Assembly: GCA_964488555.1 (NCBI GenBank)
Contig: CAZAUF010000005.1
Span: 26,016 to 90,015, forward strand
Reading direction: 5' to 3'
DNA: 64,000 bases
Source: UBA2112 sp964488555
GTDB taxonomy: Bacteria; Patescibacteriota; Saccharimonadia; Saccharimonadales; Saccharimonadaceae
In this document: positions 35,038 through 43,071 of the stretch, in pieces
How positions within the stretch are numbered: the first letter of the stretch is position 1
Layout: each line of letters opens with the position of its first letter
Program-made: the position numbers and the translations under genes
Notes under the pieces: generated by a model
What the model was told of the DNA's origin: nothing
The model's database searches: none
The model's input: the letters and a program-made list of their open reading frames with translations, nothing else

Positions 35038-36122
35038 TGAAGAGCGAAGCTATCGAGGTAGTCGAGTGCTTTTTTGGCAAGTTTTTTGTTGGTGCGCAGA
35101 ACGTCATTGGTGCGTAGTGCCGATGCGAACTCTTCTCGTCGCTCGTAGGCAACCTGCTCAAGCGAGAAGACATTCGGTTTGATAGTGAAGATGATGAAAC
35201 GATCGTTGTCCGGGTATTGTTCGGTCGCAGGTAGACGGGTCAGAGACTCACGCTCGCTGCGAAGGAATATTTGATTGCCGGGATTTCGCATCCGGTCTGG
35301 AGTGAATGATGTCGATCGTTGAGGGTCTTGTGAGAGTGACGGATCACGAGAGAGGAAGATGTTGTTGCGGGCGATTTGCCGCACAGGATATTCGGGGAGG
35401 GTTTCGAGAGAACGGTCGACGACGTCTTTTAGCCGAGTCTTACTTCCGGTAGTTGGCGTGTGATACCCGCCCACATTTACATGAATATCATCCATGTCGC
35501 GATTGACAAAACCAGACAGGTTCCAGTTGGTCGGCGTGGCGAGGAAACCAGCGACAAATACCTGGCGACCATCGTCTTGTCGCTCTACGACGCATATGTC
35601 ATCTTGTCCAAGCAAGCCACAAATGACAAGTGGATGCCAGTCATTTTTGGACGGGTGCACGCAAAACTTGTCGTCAGTCGTTTTGTTGACGATAAGTCGA
35701 CCGTACTCAGCATCTTCTTCGAATCCGTATTGGTCGGGGAAGTGCTCCACTAAATAATCGGATTGCAGTTCAAGTAACTGTTGCGCTGCCGTCCGTACAG
35801 CAGCTCGACGCTTTTTCTTGCCCGGGTAAAATACCTGATCTTGGTTGGCGAGAAAGATTTCTTTGCGCAATGTGACTGCTGTTGCCAGCTCGTCATCAGG
35901 GTCAAACCAAGGGATGAATCGCTCTCCCTCACCGGGCCGTTCGCCAGGTGAAGTGATGCGACGAAAATTTGACGCGGGTGCGAGCGGATTGATACGCATT
36001 TCCCGTAGATAGGCGTTGTTGGTAGAGAGCACGATTTCACGCTCCGCATCACTGTCCGAGAACGGACAGGCAGCTTGATGTGATTTCTCCCCCGAGACAT
36101 GTGAGTATGTTAGGCGCTCCAT
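35028..36122 (-). CDS. DUF3445 (heme-dependent oxidative N-demethylase-like) protein
   Basis: 364 residues from ATG 36122, chosen because the promoter below places transcription just before it; the open frame extends to 36212. Resembles DUF3445: PLVICGLLGQDDICVV, GRQVFVAGFLATPTNW, the HVNVGG turn, and SERESLTRLPATEQYPDNDRFIIFTIKPNVF. Characterised members bind heme and demethylate amines. Here the protein ends with a helical tail (ASALRTNDVLRTNKKLAKKAL). Confidence 0.82.
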   Translation of the reverse strand: MERLTYSHVSGEKSHQAACPFSDSDAEREIVLSTNNAYLREMRINPLAPASNFRRITSPGERPGEGERFIPWFDPDDELATAVTLRKEIFLANQDQVFYPGKKKRRAAVRTAAQQLLELQSDYLVEHFPDQYGFEEDAEYGRLIVNKTTDDKFCVHPSKNDWHPLVICGLLGQDDICVVERQDDGRQVFVAGFLATPTNWNLSGFVNRDMDDIHVNVGGYHTPTTGSKTRLKDVVDRSLETLPEYPVRQIARNNIFLSRDPSLSQDPQRSTSFTPDRMRNPGNQIFLRSERESLTRLPATEQYPDNDRFIIFTIKPNVFSLEQVAYERREEFASALRTNDVLRTNKKLAKKALDYLDSFALHQD

Positions 36123-36131
36123 GTAGACACT

Positions 36132-36160
36132 AGTGTACGCGAGGGGGTGTGCGGAGGCAA
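36132..36160 (-). promoter_or_regulatory. Promoter of the DUF3445 gene
   Basis: TTGCCT (36160-36155), 17-nt spacer, TACACT (36137-36132); ATG 36122 is 9 nt downstream. Confidence 0.55.
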
Positions 36161-36224
36161 GCATGAGGGGGACGAAAGAATGGCGAGGTGAAAGGGCGGT
36201 GACTAAAGTCACTGTCGCATGCTT

Positions 36225-36337
36225 ATGAAAGAAAATGCTTCGCGCTTTCTTTCATTTCACATGCTCCACCAAACCTCGACCTTCAAATTTTGCCGGGGCA
36301 AAGTTTGGATCGAAGGTTTGAGTTCCTGCCAGCCTGG
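36225..36337 (-). repeat. tRNA-Pro trailer: antisense T-arm, hairpin, partial sense T-arm copy
   Basis: 36309-36326 reads on the + strand almost as the tRNA-Pro T-arm does on the minus strand (tcgaaggtttgagttcc). Next in transcript order comes a CAAACTTTGCC/GGCAAAATTTG stem-loop (36288-36310), then a degenerate sense T-arm (gtcgaggtttggtgg). At 36225-36257 a separate stem of ten pairs (atgaaagaaa) encloses a GC-rich loop. No protein gene between 36123 and 36512. Confidence 0.6.
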
Positions 36338-36378
36338 CCAAAATAAAATAGCCGTCCAAGACGGCTATTTTATTTTGG
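36338..36378 (-). terminator. Hairpin starting at the CCA of tRNA-Pro
   Basis: Perfect 19-nt arms (36338-36356, 36360-36378), 3-nt loop. Encoded CCA (36378-36376) pairs with the last TGG. Confidence 0.7.
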
Positions 36379-36451
36379 TCGGGGTGAAAGGACTCAAACC
36401 TTCGACCTCTCGGTCCCAAACCGAGCGCGCTATCAACTGCGCCACACCCCG
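36379..36451 (-). tRNA. tRNA-Pro (anticodon UGG)
   Basis: Acceptor CGGGGTG/CACCCCG, discriminator A, encoded CCA; anticodon stem CTCGG/CCGAG with loop TTTGGGA. D-loop AGTTGATA has A in place of the second conserved G (G19), and the T-loop TTTGAGT has T in place of C56, so the usual G19-C56 tertiary pair is replaced by A-U. Confidence 0.94.
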
Positions 36452-36512
36452 GTGTGCAACGATAGATTATAACGTATTTTCGTGATTATCACCAGTGGTA
36501 TACTAAAAGGCA

Positions 36513-36944
36513 ATGCAAAATGCTTGGAAAAATAACAAAATGATCCGTTCAGAAAAGATTCGCTTTGGCGCGGTCGGTGTGGTAAATACCGCAGTCGATT
36601 TCGCGGTACTCTTTCTGTTAGCGGTGGGCCTGGGTATGCCCTCTATGCTGGCAAACATCGGTTCGACCTCTGTAGCACTGAGCGTAAGTTACCTGCTGAA
36701 CAAAAAAGCGGTTTTCAGAAGTACCAGTACGAATAACGTACGTCAGTTTGCCCTGTTTGTCGCTGTGACGCTGGTGGGTCTATGGGTGGTGCAGGGCAGT
36801 GTGATAGTCGTCGCACTGGAGGTACTGCAGTCAGCGGGTCTGCATGAAGCCACCGCATTGTTGGCTGCGAAGCTTGTTGCGACCTGCTTCAGTTTCATCT
36901 GGAATTATCTGTGGTATAGTCGGGTTGTCTTTCGTAAAAAATGA
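36513..36944 (+). CDS. GtrA-family membrane protein
   Basis: 143 residues with four membrane helices; RFGAVGVVNTAVDFAVLFLL and SYLLNKKAVFRS are typical GtrA features. GtrA-like proteins are thought to flip polyprenyl-linked sugars or to help glycosyltransferases. Followed 13 nt later by a GT39-type glycosyltransferase, a common pair. TATACT ends 8 nt before ATG. Confidence 0.9.
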   Translation: MQNAWKNNKMIRSEKIRFGAVGVVNTAVDFAVLFLLAVGLGMPSMLANIGSTSVALSVSYLLNKKAVFRSTSTNNVRQFALFVAVTLVGLWVVQGSVIVVALEVLQSAGLHEATALLAAKLVATCFSFIWNYLWYSRVVFRKK

Positions 36945-36957
36945 TAAAATAGGGCTT

Positions 36958-38526
36958 ATGCTACGCTTTTTTAGAAAAAAACGTGAATTTTTGCCTACCT
37001 TCTCGTGGCGCGACTTTTCGGTACTTTTCGCAGGCTTGGCAATTTATGTCGGATTGGCCTGGAGCACGATTACGAAATTTTCTATCTGGTTCGATGAAGC
37101 GTTCGGTTCATATCTTATTCGATTCGACTTCGCTTCGCTGACGCGGTATACGGCCAACGATGTGCACCCGCCGCTGTATTACTGGTTGCTCAAAATATGG
37201 GCTTCAGCCTTTGGCAATACAGAGCTTGGCTTACGATCCATGAGTATCTTTTTTGGTGTGGTGACCATAGTGCTGGCATTTCTATTCGTACTTCGCTATT
37301 TCGGACCACGCGTGGCGTACGTGTCACTGATTTTCCTCGTTCTTTCTCCTATGTTTGTACGCTATGGTCAGGAAGCCAGGATGTATACATTGTTGACCGC
37401 TATTATTGTTGCGGCAACCTATGTATTGGTATATGCACAGCAAACGAAGAAGTTGGGTGCATGGGTGGCGTATGGCGTGTTGGTGGCACTTGGTATGTTG
37501 ACGCAGTATTTTGCGGCTCTCGTATGGATAGCCCACTGGGTATGGCGTTATATGACAGTACGCTCGCATGGTGAAAAGTTTAAGAAAACCATCAAAAAAT
37601 TATTTACGAAAGAGTGGGTGATCGCGCATGTCGTCGCGATTGCTGTGTTCTTGCCTTGGTTGCCGTTTTTTGTTGCACAGGTTGTGAACGTTCAGGGTAA
37701 TGGTTTTTGGGTCGGTCCAGTGACGACCGTTACTCTCTCTGACTTCTTGTCAACATTCTTGATATTTCAGTCAGCGAGCGAGATGAGCGGTTGGCTAGCA
37801 GTCGGCTTTTACGCGTTGCTTGTAGTATTTGTTTACATGAGTGTGCGAGTGTTGAAGACATTGCGAGACGAAGAACGAAAATCCTACCTGTTAGTACTTT
37901 GCCTGATTGTAGCACCTGTTGTCATGCTGGTGCTGTTGTCTATGCCGCCACTGCAGTCAGTGTTCGTGGATCGATATTTGATGAGCGTCGTCATATTTAT
38001 GCCGCTCTTTATCGCACTTTGCCTGGAGAAGTCGAGAGAGTTCTTGTCGACGCACGTGCGTCTTGCCGCTGGTGTACTTGTGGTCGCACTGTTTGCGATA
38101 GGCATCTACAATCAAGCGCAGATTGGCAATTATAACAAGTCAAGCGAACAGTCGAACATGACGCGACAAATTGTCGATGCTGCCCGGAGTGCGAGTCCAA
38201 ATGTGCCGATTATCGCGAATACAGTATGGCTATTTTACGAAGCAGTCGTGTACGATCAGTCAATATCGAAAGTATATTTTGTGGACGAAAATACACGATA
38301 TGAGTTTGGCTCATTGCTCATGCTCAAAGAAGACGATACCTTCAAGATCAAAGATATCGACACGTTTACGCAGACCAATAAGCTGTTTTGGGTGATCGGT
38401 AATATCCGTGGCGGCGGTGAGGTAACGCCGCTACGTGAAGATTGGCAAGCCATCAAATCTGTCGTCGTGGATGACAGAAAATCAGGCAAGCCTCTTCTTA
38501 AGGCGACGCTATTTAGCGCGGAATAA
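36958..38526 (+). CDS. Dolichyl-phosphate-mannose-type (GT39) membrane glycosyltransferase
   Basis: 522 residues from ATG 36958 (MLRFFRKKREFL); TAAAAT lies 7 nt upstream, and the longer frame from 36844 reads through gtrA in another frame. About 10-12 membrane helices. First outer loop holds WFDEAFGSYLIRFDF with the catalytic-type Asp-Glu pair and DVHPPLYYWLLKIW, both typical of PMT/ArnT-like enzymes. C-terminal soluble domain from about 400. Likely glycosylates proteins or envelope glycans using a lipid-linked sugar. Confidence 0.9.
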   Translation: MLRFFRKKREFLPTFSWRDFSVLFAGLAIYVGLAWSTITKFSIWFDEAFGSYLIRFDFASLTRYTANDVHPPLYYWLLKIWASAFGNTELGLRSMSIFFGVVTIVLAFLFVLRYFGPRVAYVSLIFLVLSPMFVRYGQEARMYTLLTAIIVAATYVLVYAQQTKKLGAWVAYGVLVALGMLTQYFAALVWIAHWVWRYMTVRSHGEKFKKTIKKLFTKEWVIAHVVAIAVFLPWLPFFVAQVVNVQGNGFWVGPVTTVTLSDFLSTFLIFQSASEMSGWLAVGFYALLVVFVYMSVRVLKTLRDEERKSYLLVLCLIVAPVVMLVLLSMPPLQSVFVDRYLMSVVIFMPLFIALCLEKSREFLSTHVRLAAGVLVVALFAIGIYNQAQIGNYNKSSEQSNMTRQIVDAARSASPNVPIIANTVWLFYEAVVYDQSISKVYFVDENTRYEFGSLLMLKEDDTFKIKDIDTFTQTNKLFWVIGNIRGGGEVTPLREDWQAIKSVVVDDRKSGKPLLKATLFSAE

Positions 38527-39646
38527 CTTTCATCAGGAACTGTTTGCGAATCGCAAGATAAATGAGTGCGATAGAGCCAGCCGTGATGATGAAGTTGAGA
38601 ATCGGTGTCGTGCTGCTGAAGTAAAGATGTATGAAAAAGACGATGACGGCATGGAGCGTGTAGACATAAAGTGAGTTCGTGCCAAATGGTATGAGTAGCC
38701 AACCGGTGTACTTGACGACTGGTTTTTGTAGCCACTCGATAACAAGGAACCATGCCCAGAACCACAGCATGAAGAGCGCGAATCGAATCAGTGGCATCTG
38801 CTCTTTGTCGAATTCATCCATCCGCAAGCTATAGGCACTGTCGTGAAGTGCTTGAGTCCAGGCGTTTGCTATAAACTCGACGGCAAAGACAGAAAAGATG
38901 TTCCAGGCGAACGTGAGCGTAGCTATGGTGACGAGCGGTATGGCGACGAATCGTGTGAGTACTTTTCGTCGTTTTGTGCACCAGTCTGAAATTGCTGGCC
39001 AATGGAAACCAATGACAAGACCGCTGAAGAAGATGATTTGCCATGGAATTGGCTGGAGCAGTTCGATGTCATGCCACTCCATAGTGCTGAAGTCCGGTGC
39101 CAGTAGCCACACTACGAAGCTCGCTGCAAGGACGAGATACCACTTACCTTTTCTCAGCAGCCATAGTGCAATCGGACTGACGGCTATATAAAAGGCGTAG
39201 TACCGCAGGTAATCAGCCCATCCGTAGGTATATTGTGAAGTCATAGTTTCCCAGACCAGTCTGAGTAGAGATTGGTCTGTCATGACACCCCACTTCAACC
39301 CGGGATTGTCCATATAGAAATTCCAAGCGATGAGCGTAAATGCGATGACCATAATAACGTAGGTGATATAGAGCTGTAATGCACGCTTGAGCACAATCGT
39401 CGCAACGTCACGGAAAGGCGCGTCTACCAGTTTGGCTCCGCGTACGACGCCGAGTACGACGCCGGAAAGTAGAAAGAATCCTTCGGCAGTGGTAACAAGC
39501 AGCGCGCCGCGCATACCGAGCCAGTCGAGATAGTTCGGGAAGAAATAGATGTGGTTGACGAGAATCGCGATCAGGAAAAACCCACGCATGACATCGAACG
39601 TAACGATCCTCGGTATTTTCCTCTTCTCGGGTTTGGACATTGCCAT
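38513..39646 (-). CDS. OpgC-like membrane acyltransferase
   Basis: 377 residues, about ten membrane helices. N-terminal FDVMRGFFLIAILVNHI and TAEGFFLLSGVVLGVVRG fit the OpgC group, which transfers acyl (succinyl) residues to glycans. Convergent with the GT39 gene (14-nt overlap), which suggests work on the same surface glycan, though this is inference. Confidence 0.85.
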   Translation of the reverse strand: MAMSKPEKRKIPRIVTFDVMRGFFLIAILVNHIYFFPNYLDWLGMRGALLVTTAEGFFLLSGVVLGVVRGAKLVDAPFRDVATIVLKRALQLYITYVIMVIAFTLIAWNFYMDNPGLKWGVMTDQSLLRLVWETMTSQYTYGWADYLRYYAFYIAVSPIALWLLRKGKWYLVLAASFVVWLLAPDFSTMEWHDIELLQPIPWQIIFFSGLVIGFHWPAISDWCTKRRKVLTRFVAIPLVTIATLTFAWNIFSVFAVEFIANAWTQALHDSAYSLRMDEFDKEQMPLIRFALFMLWFWAWFLVIEWLQKPVVKYTGWLLIPFGTNSLYVYTLHAVIVFFIHLYFSSTTPILNFIITAGSIALIYLAIRKQFLMKVIPR

Positions 39647-39686
39647 CCATTATATACTCTCTCGCCGTTTTTATCGCTGGTTGGGC

Positions 39687-39692
39687 TATAAT
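39687..39692 (+). promoter_or_regulatory. -10 box of the peroxiredoxin gene
   Basis: TATAAT, 8 nt before ATG 39701. Confidence 0.5.
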
Positions 39693-39700
39693 AGGTATAT

Positions 39701-40168
39701 ATGACAATGCCAGCCGTTCCCTACAAAGCACCAGCATTTCAACTGCCTGACTCAGAGGGCAACCAGGTTAGTCTTGATCAGTTTGCCGGTAAATGGGTGG
39801 TGCTGTATTTTTATCCGAAGGACGACACTCCGGGGTGTACTACTCAGGCATGTAGTCTGCGTGATGCGCGCGATGATTTAGCAGAGCTTGACGCGGAGAT
39901 CATCGGCATCAGTAAAGACGATGCCGCCAGTCATGAAAAGTTCAAAGCCAAGCACGCGCTCAACTTCACATTACTGACCGATGCGGACGGTTCAGTGATT
40001 GAACAGTACGGCGCGTGGGGTACGAAAATGTTTGGCAAAGAAGGAATACTTCGCAAAACCTTCCTGATAGATCCGACTGGCATGGTGCGTAAAGTCTATG
40101 GTCGAGTTACTCCGCTCGGACACGGTGATCAAGTGACTGCTGAACTCCAAAAGCTTCAAGCTGCGTAG
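39701..40168 (+). CDS. bcp: Peroxiredoxin, Bcp/PrxQ type
   Basis: 155 residues. Peroxidatic Cys in YPKDDTPGCTTQACSLRD, with a second Cys five residues on (PGCTTQAC), the PrxQ arrangement for an intramolecular disulfide. Reduces hydroperoxides using thioredoxin. ATG 39701 follows a -10 box by 8 nt; ATG 39707 is the alternative. A stem-loop terminator follows 14 nt after the stop. Confidence 0.95.
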   Translation: MTMPAVPYKAPAFQLPDSEGNQVSLDQFAGKWVVLYFYPKDDTPGCTTQACSLRDARDDLAELDAEIIGISKDDAASHEKFKAKHALNFTLLTDADGSVIEQYGAWGTKMFGKEGILRKTFLIDPTGMVRKVYGRVTPLGHGDQVTAELQKLQAA

Positions 40169-40181
40169 TCATCGGGACGTG

Positions 40182-40213
40182 AAAAAGCGCGGAGGAAATT
40201 CCTCCGCGCTTTT
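40182..40213. terminator. Bidirectional intrinsic terminator
   Basis: AAAAGCGCGGAGGAA and its complement TTCCTCCGCGCTTTT flank one base; A-run on the left and T-run on the right serve both the peroxiredoxin gene and the convergent gene. Confidence 0.85.
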
Positions 40214-40221
40214 GCCGTGCC

Positions 40222-40590
40222 TCAGACACATGCACGCTGCAGGACGAGCGCGTTTGTACCCAGTTGCACGGCGACGCGTTCGAACAGCTCACGCGCTTTT
40301 TTGATGATGTGAGCATCGACTCTACAGCTTTCACTGTCGTGACAATCGATGAGCGCGTTCAAGGCGTAAGCAGCTTGTTGTAACCGTGCGTCCAAGATCT
40401 CACGATCATTGCCGAGAAACGATTTGCTTCCCAGACAGTGAAGATGATAGACCCGACGTGCGGCGGTAATAATCTTGCGACCGTTGCCGACGTGGACCTC
40501 CTCGCAGAGGCCATCGTAATCTTGGTCGAGCAACGACGGCATTTGCCGTATCAGGGCCTCGACGTCGCGCAGACAGAGAGCTGCTGACAT
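40222..40590 (-). CDS. Hypothetical helical protein
   Basis: 122 residues from ATG 40590, picked for the SD GAGAGGAAG upstream (the frame is open to 40659). All-helical, six Cys, no membrane segment (LRDVEALIRQMPSLLDQDYDGL; AAYALNALIDCHDSESCRV). No family recognised. Shares the bidirectional terminator with the peroxiredoxin gene. Confidence 0.72.
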   Translation of the reverse strand: MSAALCLRDVEALIRQMPSLLDQDYDGLCEEVHVGNGRKIITAARRVYHLHCLGSKSFLGNDREILDARLQQAAYALNALIDCHDSESCRVDAHIIKKARELFERVAVQLGTNALVLQRACV

Positions 40591-40662
40591 AATGTACTTC
40601 CTCTCGCTTTCGTGGGTAATGGATGCGATAACTATACCATGAAATTTAGATATGTACAATGA

Positions 40663-41385
40663 TTAGCGGGGGCGTTTTGCGGCATGTTTGCGAGCGAGCA
40701 TGGCAAAATGATCATCGATGACAGCAGGTGTAAATTTGCCGTATTTATTGGTGGCTGCCTGTTCGATTAACCAATCTGCTACAGCGGGATTCTTTGGCAG
40801 CAACGCGCCGTGGAGATAGCTGCCGATAATGTTTTTGTATCGTGCACCTTCTGAATTATCTTGTCCATTGTTGCCAGCACCGCGAACGATTGTGCCAAAT
40901 GGAGCGACACTGCTTCCGAGAAATGTTTGTCCGCTATGGTTTTCGTAACCTATGATATCACCGAAATCATCACTGTGCGTGACAATGTTGCCTATCAGTC
41001 GCTCTGGCCCTGCAATTGTCTCTATGTCGAGCAGCTTGATGCCTTCAATGATGTGTCCGTCCTGCGTCTTGAAGTAATTGCCAAATAACTGATACAAGCC
41101 GCAAATCATCAACATCGGCGTGTCGCGATTAGCCAGTTCATGAAGTTTCGGTCCGATTTTGAGCAGGTCTGCCTGGATTTTGTCTTGGCCGCTGTCCTGT
41201 CCGCCACCGCCTATGATGATATCAACGTCACTCGGAAACGTATCGCCAGGGTTATAGCGAACGAGTTTCGGTGTGTAGCCGTGCCATTTGGCGCGTCGTG
41301 CCAATACAAGCAAATTGCCATGATCACCGTAGATATTCATGTCTCGCGGATATAGCTGCAAGATAGTCAATATTTTACCGCTCAC
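40663..41385 (-). CDS. gatD: Lipid II isoglutaminyl synthase, glutaminase subunit
   Basis: 240 residues. CobB/CobQ-like GATase: GDHGNLLVLARRAKWHGY, GGGGQDSGQDK, catalytic Cys in PMLMICGLYQLFG, catalytic His in IIGSYLHGALLPKNP. Supplies ammonia to MurT, which amidates the alpha-carboxyl of D-Glu in the peptidoglycan stem. Start overlaps the murT stop (ATGA). Confidence 0.93.
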   Translation of the reverse strand: MSGKILTILQLYPRDMNIYGDHGNLLVLARRAKWHGYTPKLVRYNPGDTFPSDVDIIIGGGGQDSGQDKIQADLLKIGPKLHELANRDTPMLMICGLYQLFGNYFKTQDGHIIEGIKLLDIETIAGPERLIGNIVTHSDDFGDIIGYENHSGQTFLGSSVAPFGTIVRGAGNNGQDNSEGARYKNIIGSYLHGALLPKNPAVADWLIEQAATNKYGKFTPAVIDDHFAMLARKHAAKRPR

Positions 41386-42650
41386 GATATTACCTCGACA
41401 TTCGTGATTTTCCCGAGCTCTCGCCTGATCGCAAGCATGGCGGTGTAGGTGCAGTAAATACGTTTTGGTTGTTCGGTACTGCTTGCTAAAAAGTCACGAA
41501 GACCTTTGGCCAAATGAGTATCCACGCTATCTACCTTTACCTCATCGTACTGTAAACGGAGTGCCATGTCGTATGCGCGGACGCCACTGACTTGCGTGAC
41601 GCCGCCACTTCTCAAGCTCCCGAAGTCGACATCCCATAGCCAGCTCATGTCACGCCCATCGGCGTAGTTGTCATTGATAGCGATCATTGTGGCGTAACCT
41701 TTCGGATCAAAGGAGCGCAGACCAAGCCGGAATCCGCTCGGATTTTTGACTAACACCAGCTCACAGGGCTGTCCATCAACGATTAGTCGCTCTCCGCGAC
41801 CAAACGCCGGTGTAATCTGGGAGAGACACTCAAATAGTTTTTGCTGATGAGTTTGACCGTCCATGATCGCGCGGGTGAGCGCGAGTGCTGCTGCTGCGTT
41901 GTAGACATTATATATACCTTGTAGCTTGAGAGATGTCTGGACGGGTTTGCCGTCGATAGTAAACGTGGCCCTTTCGCCGAGTGCACTGAGCAGTACGTCG
42001 GCTTTAGGCAGTTTTGTGCGTGCCTTGCCTTTGCCGTGCATGTCGTCGTCGCTCGGGAACGTATCACGTAGTTTGGTGTCCAGACCAAAAAACTCCACGT
42101 GCTTATCTTTTAACAGACTGGCGACTTTAAGTAGCCTCGGATCTTCGCGATTGATGACAACCGTATCTTTGGTTGCTTGGGCAATGCGAGCGAGCATACC
42201 GGCGGTCGTGTCAATTTCACCGAAACGATCCAGCTGGTCGCGCATGACGTTGAGTAGCAGACTGTATTTCGGTGGGATTTGCTCCACGAAATGTACAGCA
42301 TGCGCCTCATCCAGTTCCAGTACGGCAATGTCTGCCCGTAGTCGCCCGCGATGGTCGACTTCGCCGAGCAGAGCCGCCGCAACGCCACGACTGAAGTTGC
42401 TGCCGGTGCGATTGGTAAAGACCTTTAGTCCTTGACTTTCAAGCAGTTCGACAACCATCTTGGTGGTAGTTGTCTTGCCGTTCGTACCACTTACCAGGAC
42501 GACGCCGTAGTGAAGTTGTGCCAACGTATCTCTGACGAAGTGTCGATCGATCTTTTCAACAAACAGACCAGGCAGGGCAGAGCCGCCGCCGCGCAACCTT
42601 GCGATATAACGCACGGCCTTGCCCATCAATACGCTGTAAGGTTTTGACAT
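41382..42650 (-). CDS. murT: Lipid II isoglutaminyl synthase, Mur ligase-like subunit
   Basis: 422 residues. Mur ligase central domain with ATP loop GTNGKTTTTKMV, VMRDQLDRFGEIDTTA, NINDNYADGRDMSWLWDVDF-like DUF1727 C-terminal region (AINDNYADGRDMSWLWD). The Cys4 zinc ribbon present in characterised MurT proteins is missing: the segment about 180-225 (DTKLRDTFPSDDDMHGKGKA...) contains no Cys. Forms a complex with GatD, encoded next. Confidence 0.93.
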   Translation of the reverse strand: MSKPYSVLMGKAVRYIARLRGGGSALPGLFVEKIDRHFVRDTLAQLHYGVVLVSGTNGKTTTTKMVVELLESQGLKVFTNRTGSNFSRGVAAALLGEVDHRGRLRADIAVLELDEAHAVHFVEQIPPKYSLLLNVMRDQLDRFGEIDTTAGMLARIAQATKDTVVINREDPRLLKVASLLKDKHVEFFGLDTKLRDTFPSDDDMHGKGKARTKLPKADVLLSALGERATFTIDGKPVQTSLKLQGIYNVYNAAAALALTRAIMDGQTHQQKLFECLSQITPAFGRGERLIVDGQPCELVLVKNPSGFRLGLRSFDPKGYATMIAINDNYADGRDMSWLWDVDFGSLRSGGVTQVSGVRAYDMALRLQYDEVKVDSVDTHLAKGLRDFLASSTEQPKRIYCTYTAMLAIRRELGKITNVEVIS

Positions 42651-42681
42651 ATTACCTCTATTTTAGCAGAGGACGAGGTGA

Positions 42682-42687
42682 TACAAT
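42682..42687 (+). promoter_or_regulatory. -10 box of the membrane protein/AAA operon
   Basis: TACAAT; ATG 42694 follows after 6 nt, whereas ATG 42688 abuts the box. Confidence 0.45.
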
Positions 42688-42693
42688 ATGTTT

Positions 42694-43071
42694 ATGCTTT
42701 TGGTAGTAGAGTTGTTCCGCTGGTGGTACACCGATGGGTGGCGTCAGCGCGCGAAACGCGTTGCTCTCCGGCTTGACGGAATGATTGACTATTTCTCGAT
42801 GGATTTGTTGCTCAAAACACTGTTTGCGCCATTTCGCCAGATATCTGCCGGACGAGTTGATGGACCTCTGGGTGTCAAGCTCCGCGCCATGGTGGACAAA
42901 CTGTTTTCGCGTATCATCGGTGCGTTTGTGCGTATGCTGATCATGGCTGTCGGTCTGGTCGCGATCACCTTGCAGGTCTTGATTGGGCTACTTGTCTTGT
43001 TAGGCTGGGCGTTACTGCCACTACTTCCAATTGTCGGCGTCGTTTTGAGCCTGAAAGGTCCGGCATTCTGA
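42694..43071 (+). CDS. Hypothetical membrane protein, partner of the AAA protein
   Basis: 125 residues from ATG 42694 (126-127 from 42688). An amphipathic N-terminal part (VELFRWWYTDGWRQRAKR) then a long hydrophobic C-terminal half with two or three helices. Stop overlaps the ATG of the ClpC-like gene, so the two are probably translationally coupled and may form one membrane assembly. No family recognised. Confidence 0.75.
   Translation: MLLVVELFRWWYTDGWRQRAKRVALRLDGMIDYFSMDLLLKTLFAPFRQISAGRVDGPLGVKLRAMVDKLFSRIIGAFVRMLIMAVGLVAITLQVLIGLLVLLGWALLPLLPIVGVVLSLKGPAF

Noticed and set aside
42688..42693. ATG 42688 as the start of the membrane protein
   Set aside because: It abuts the -10 box; ATG 42694 fits the spacing seen at many other genes. 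Not decisive.
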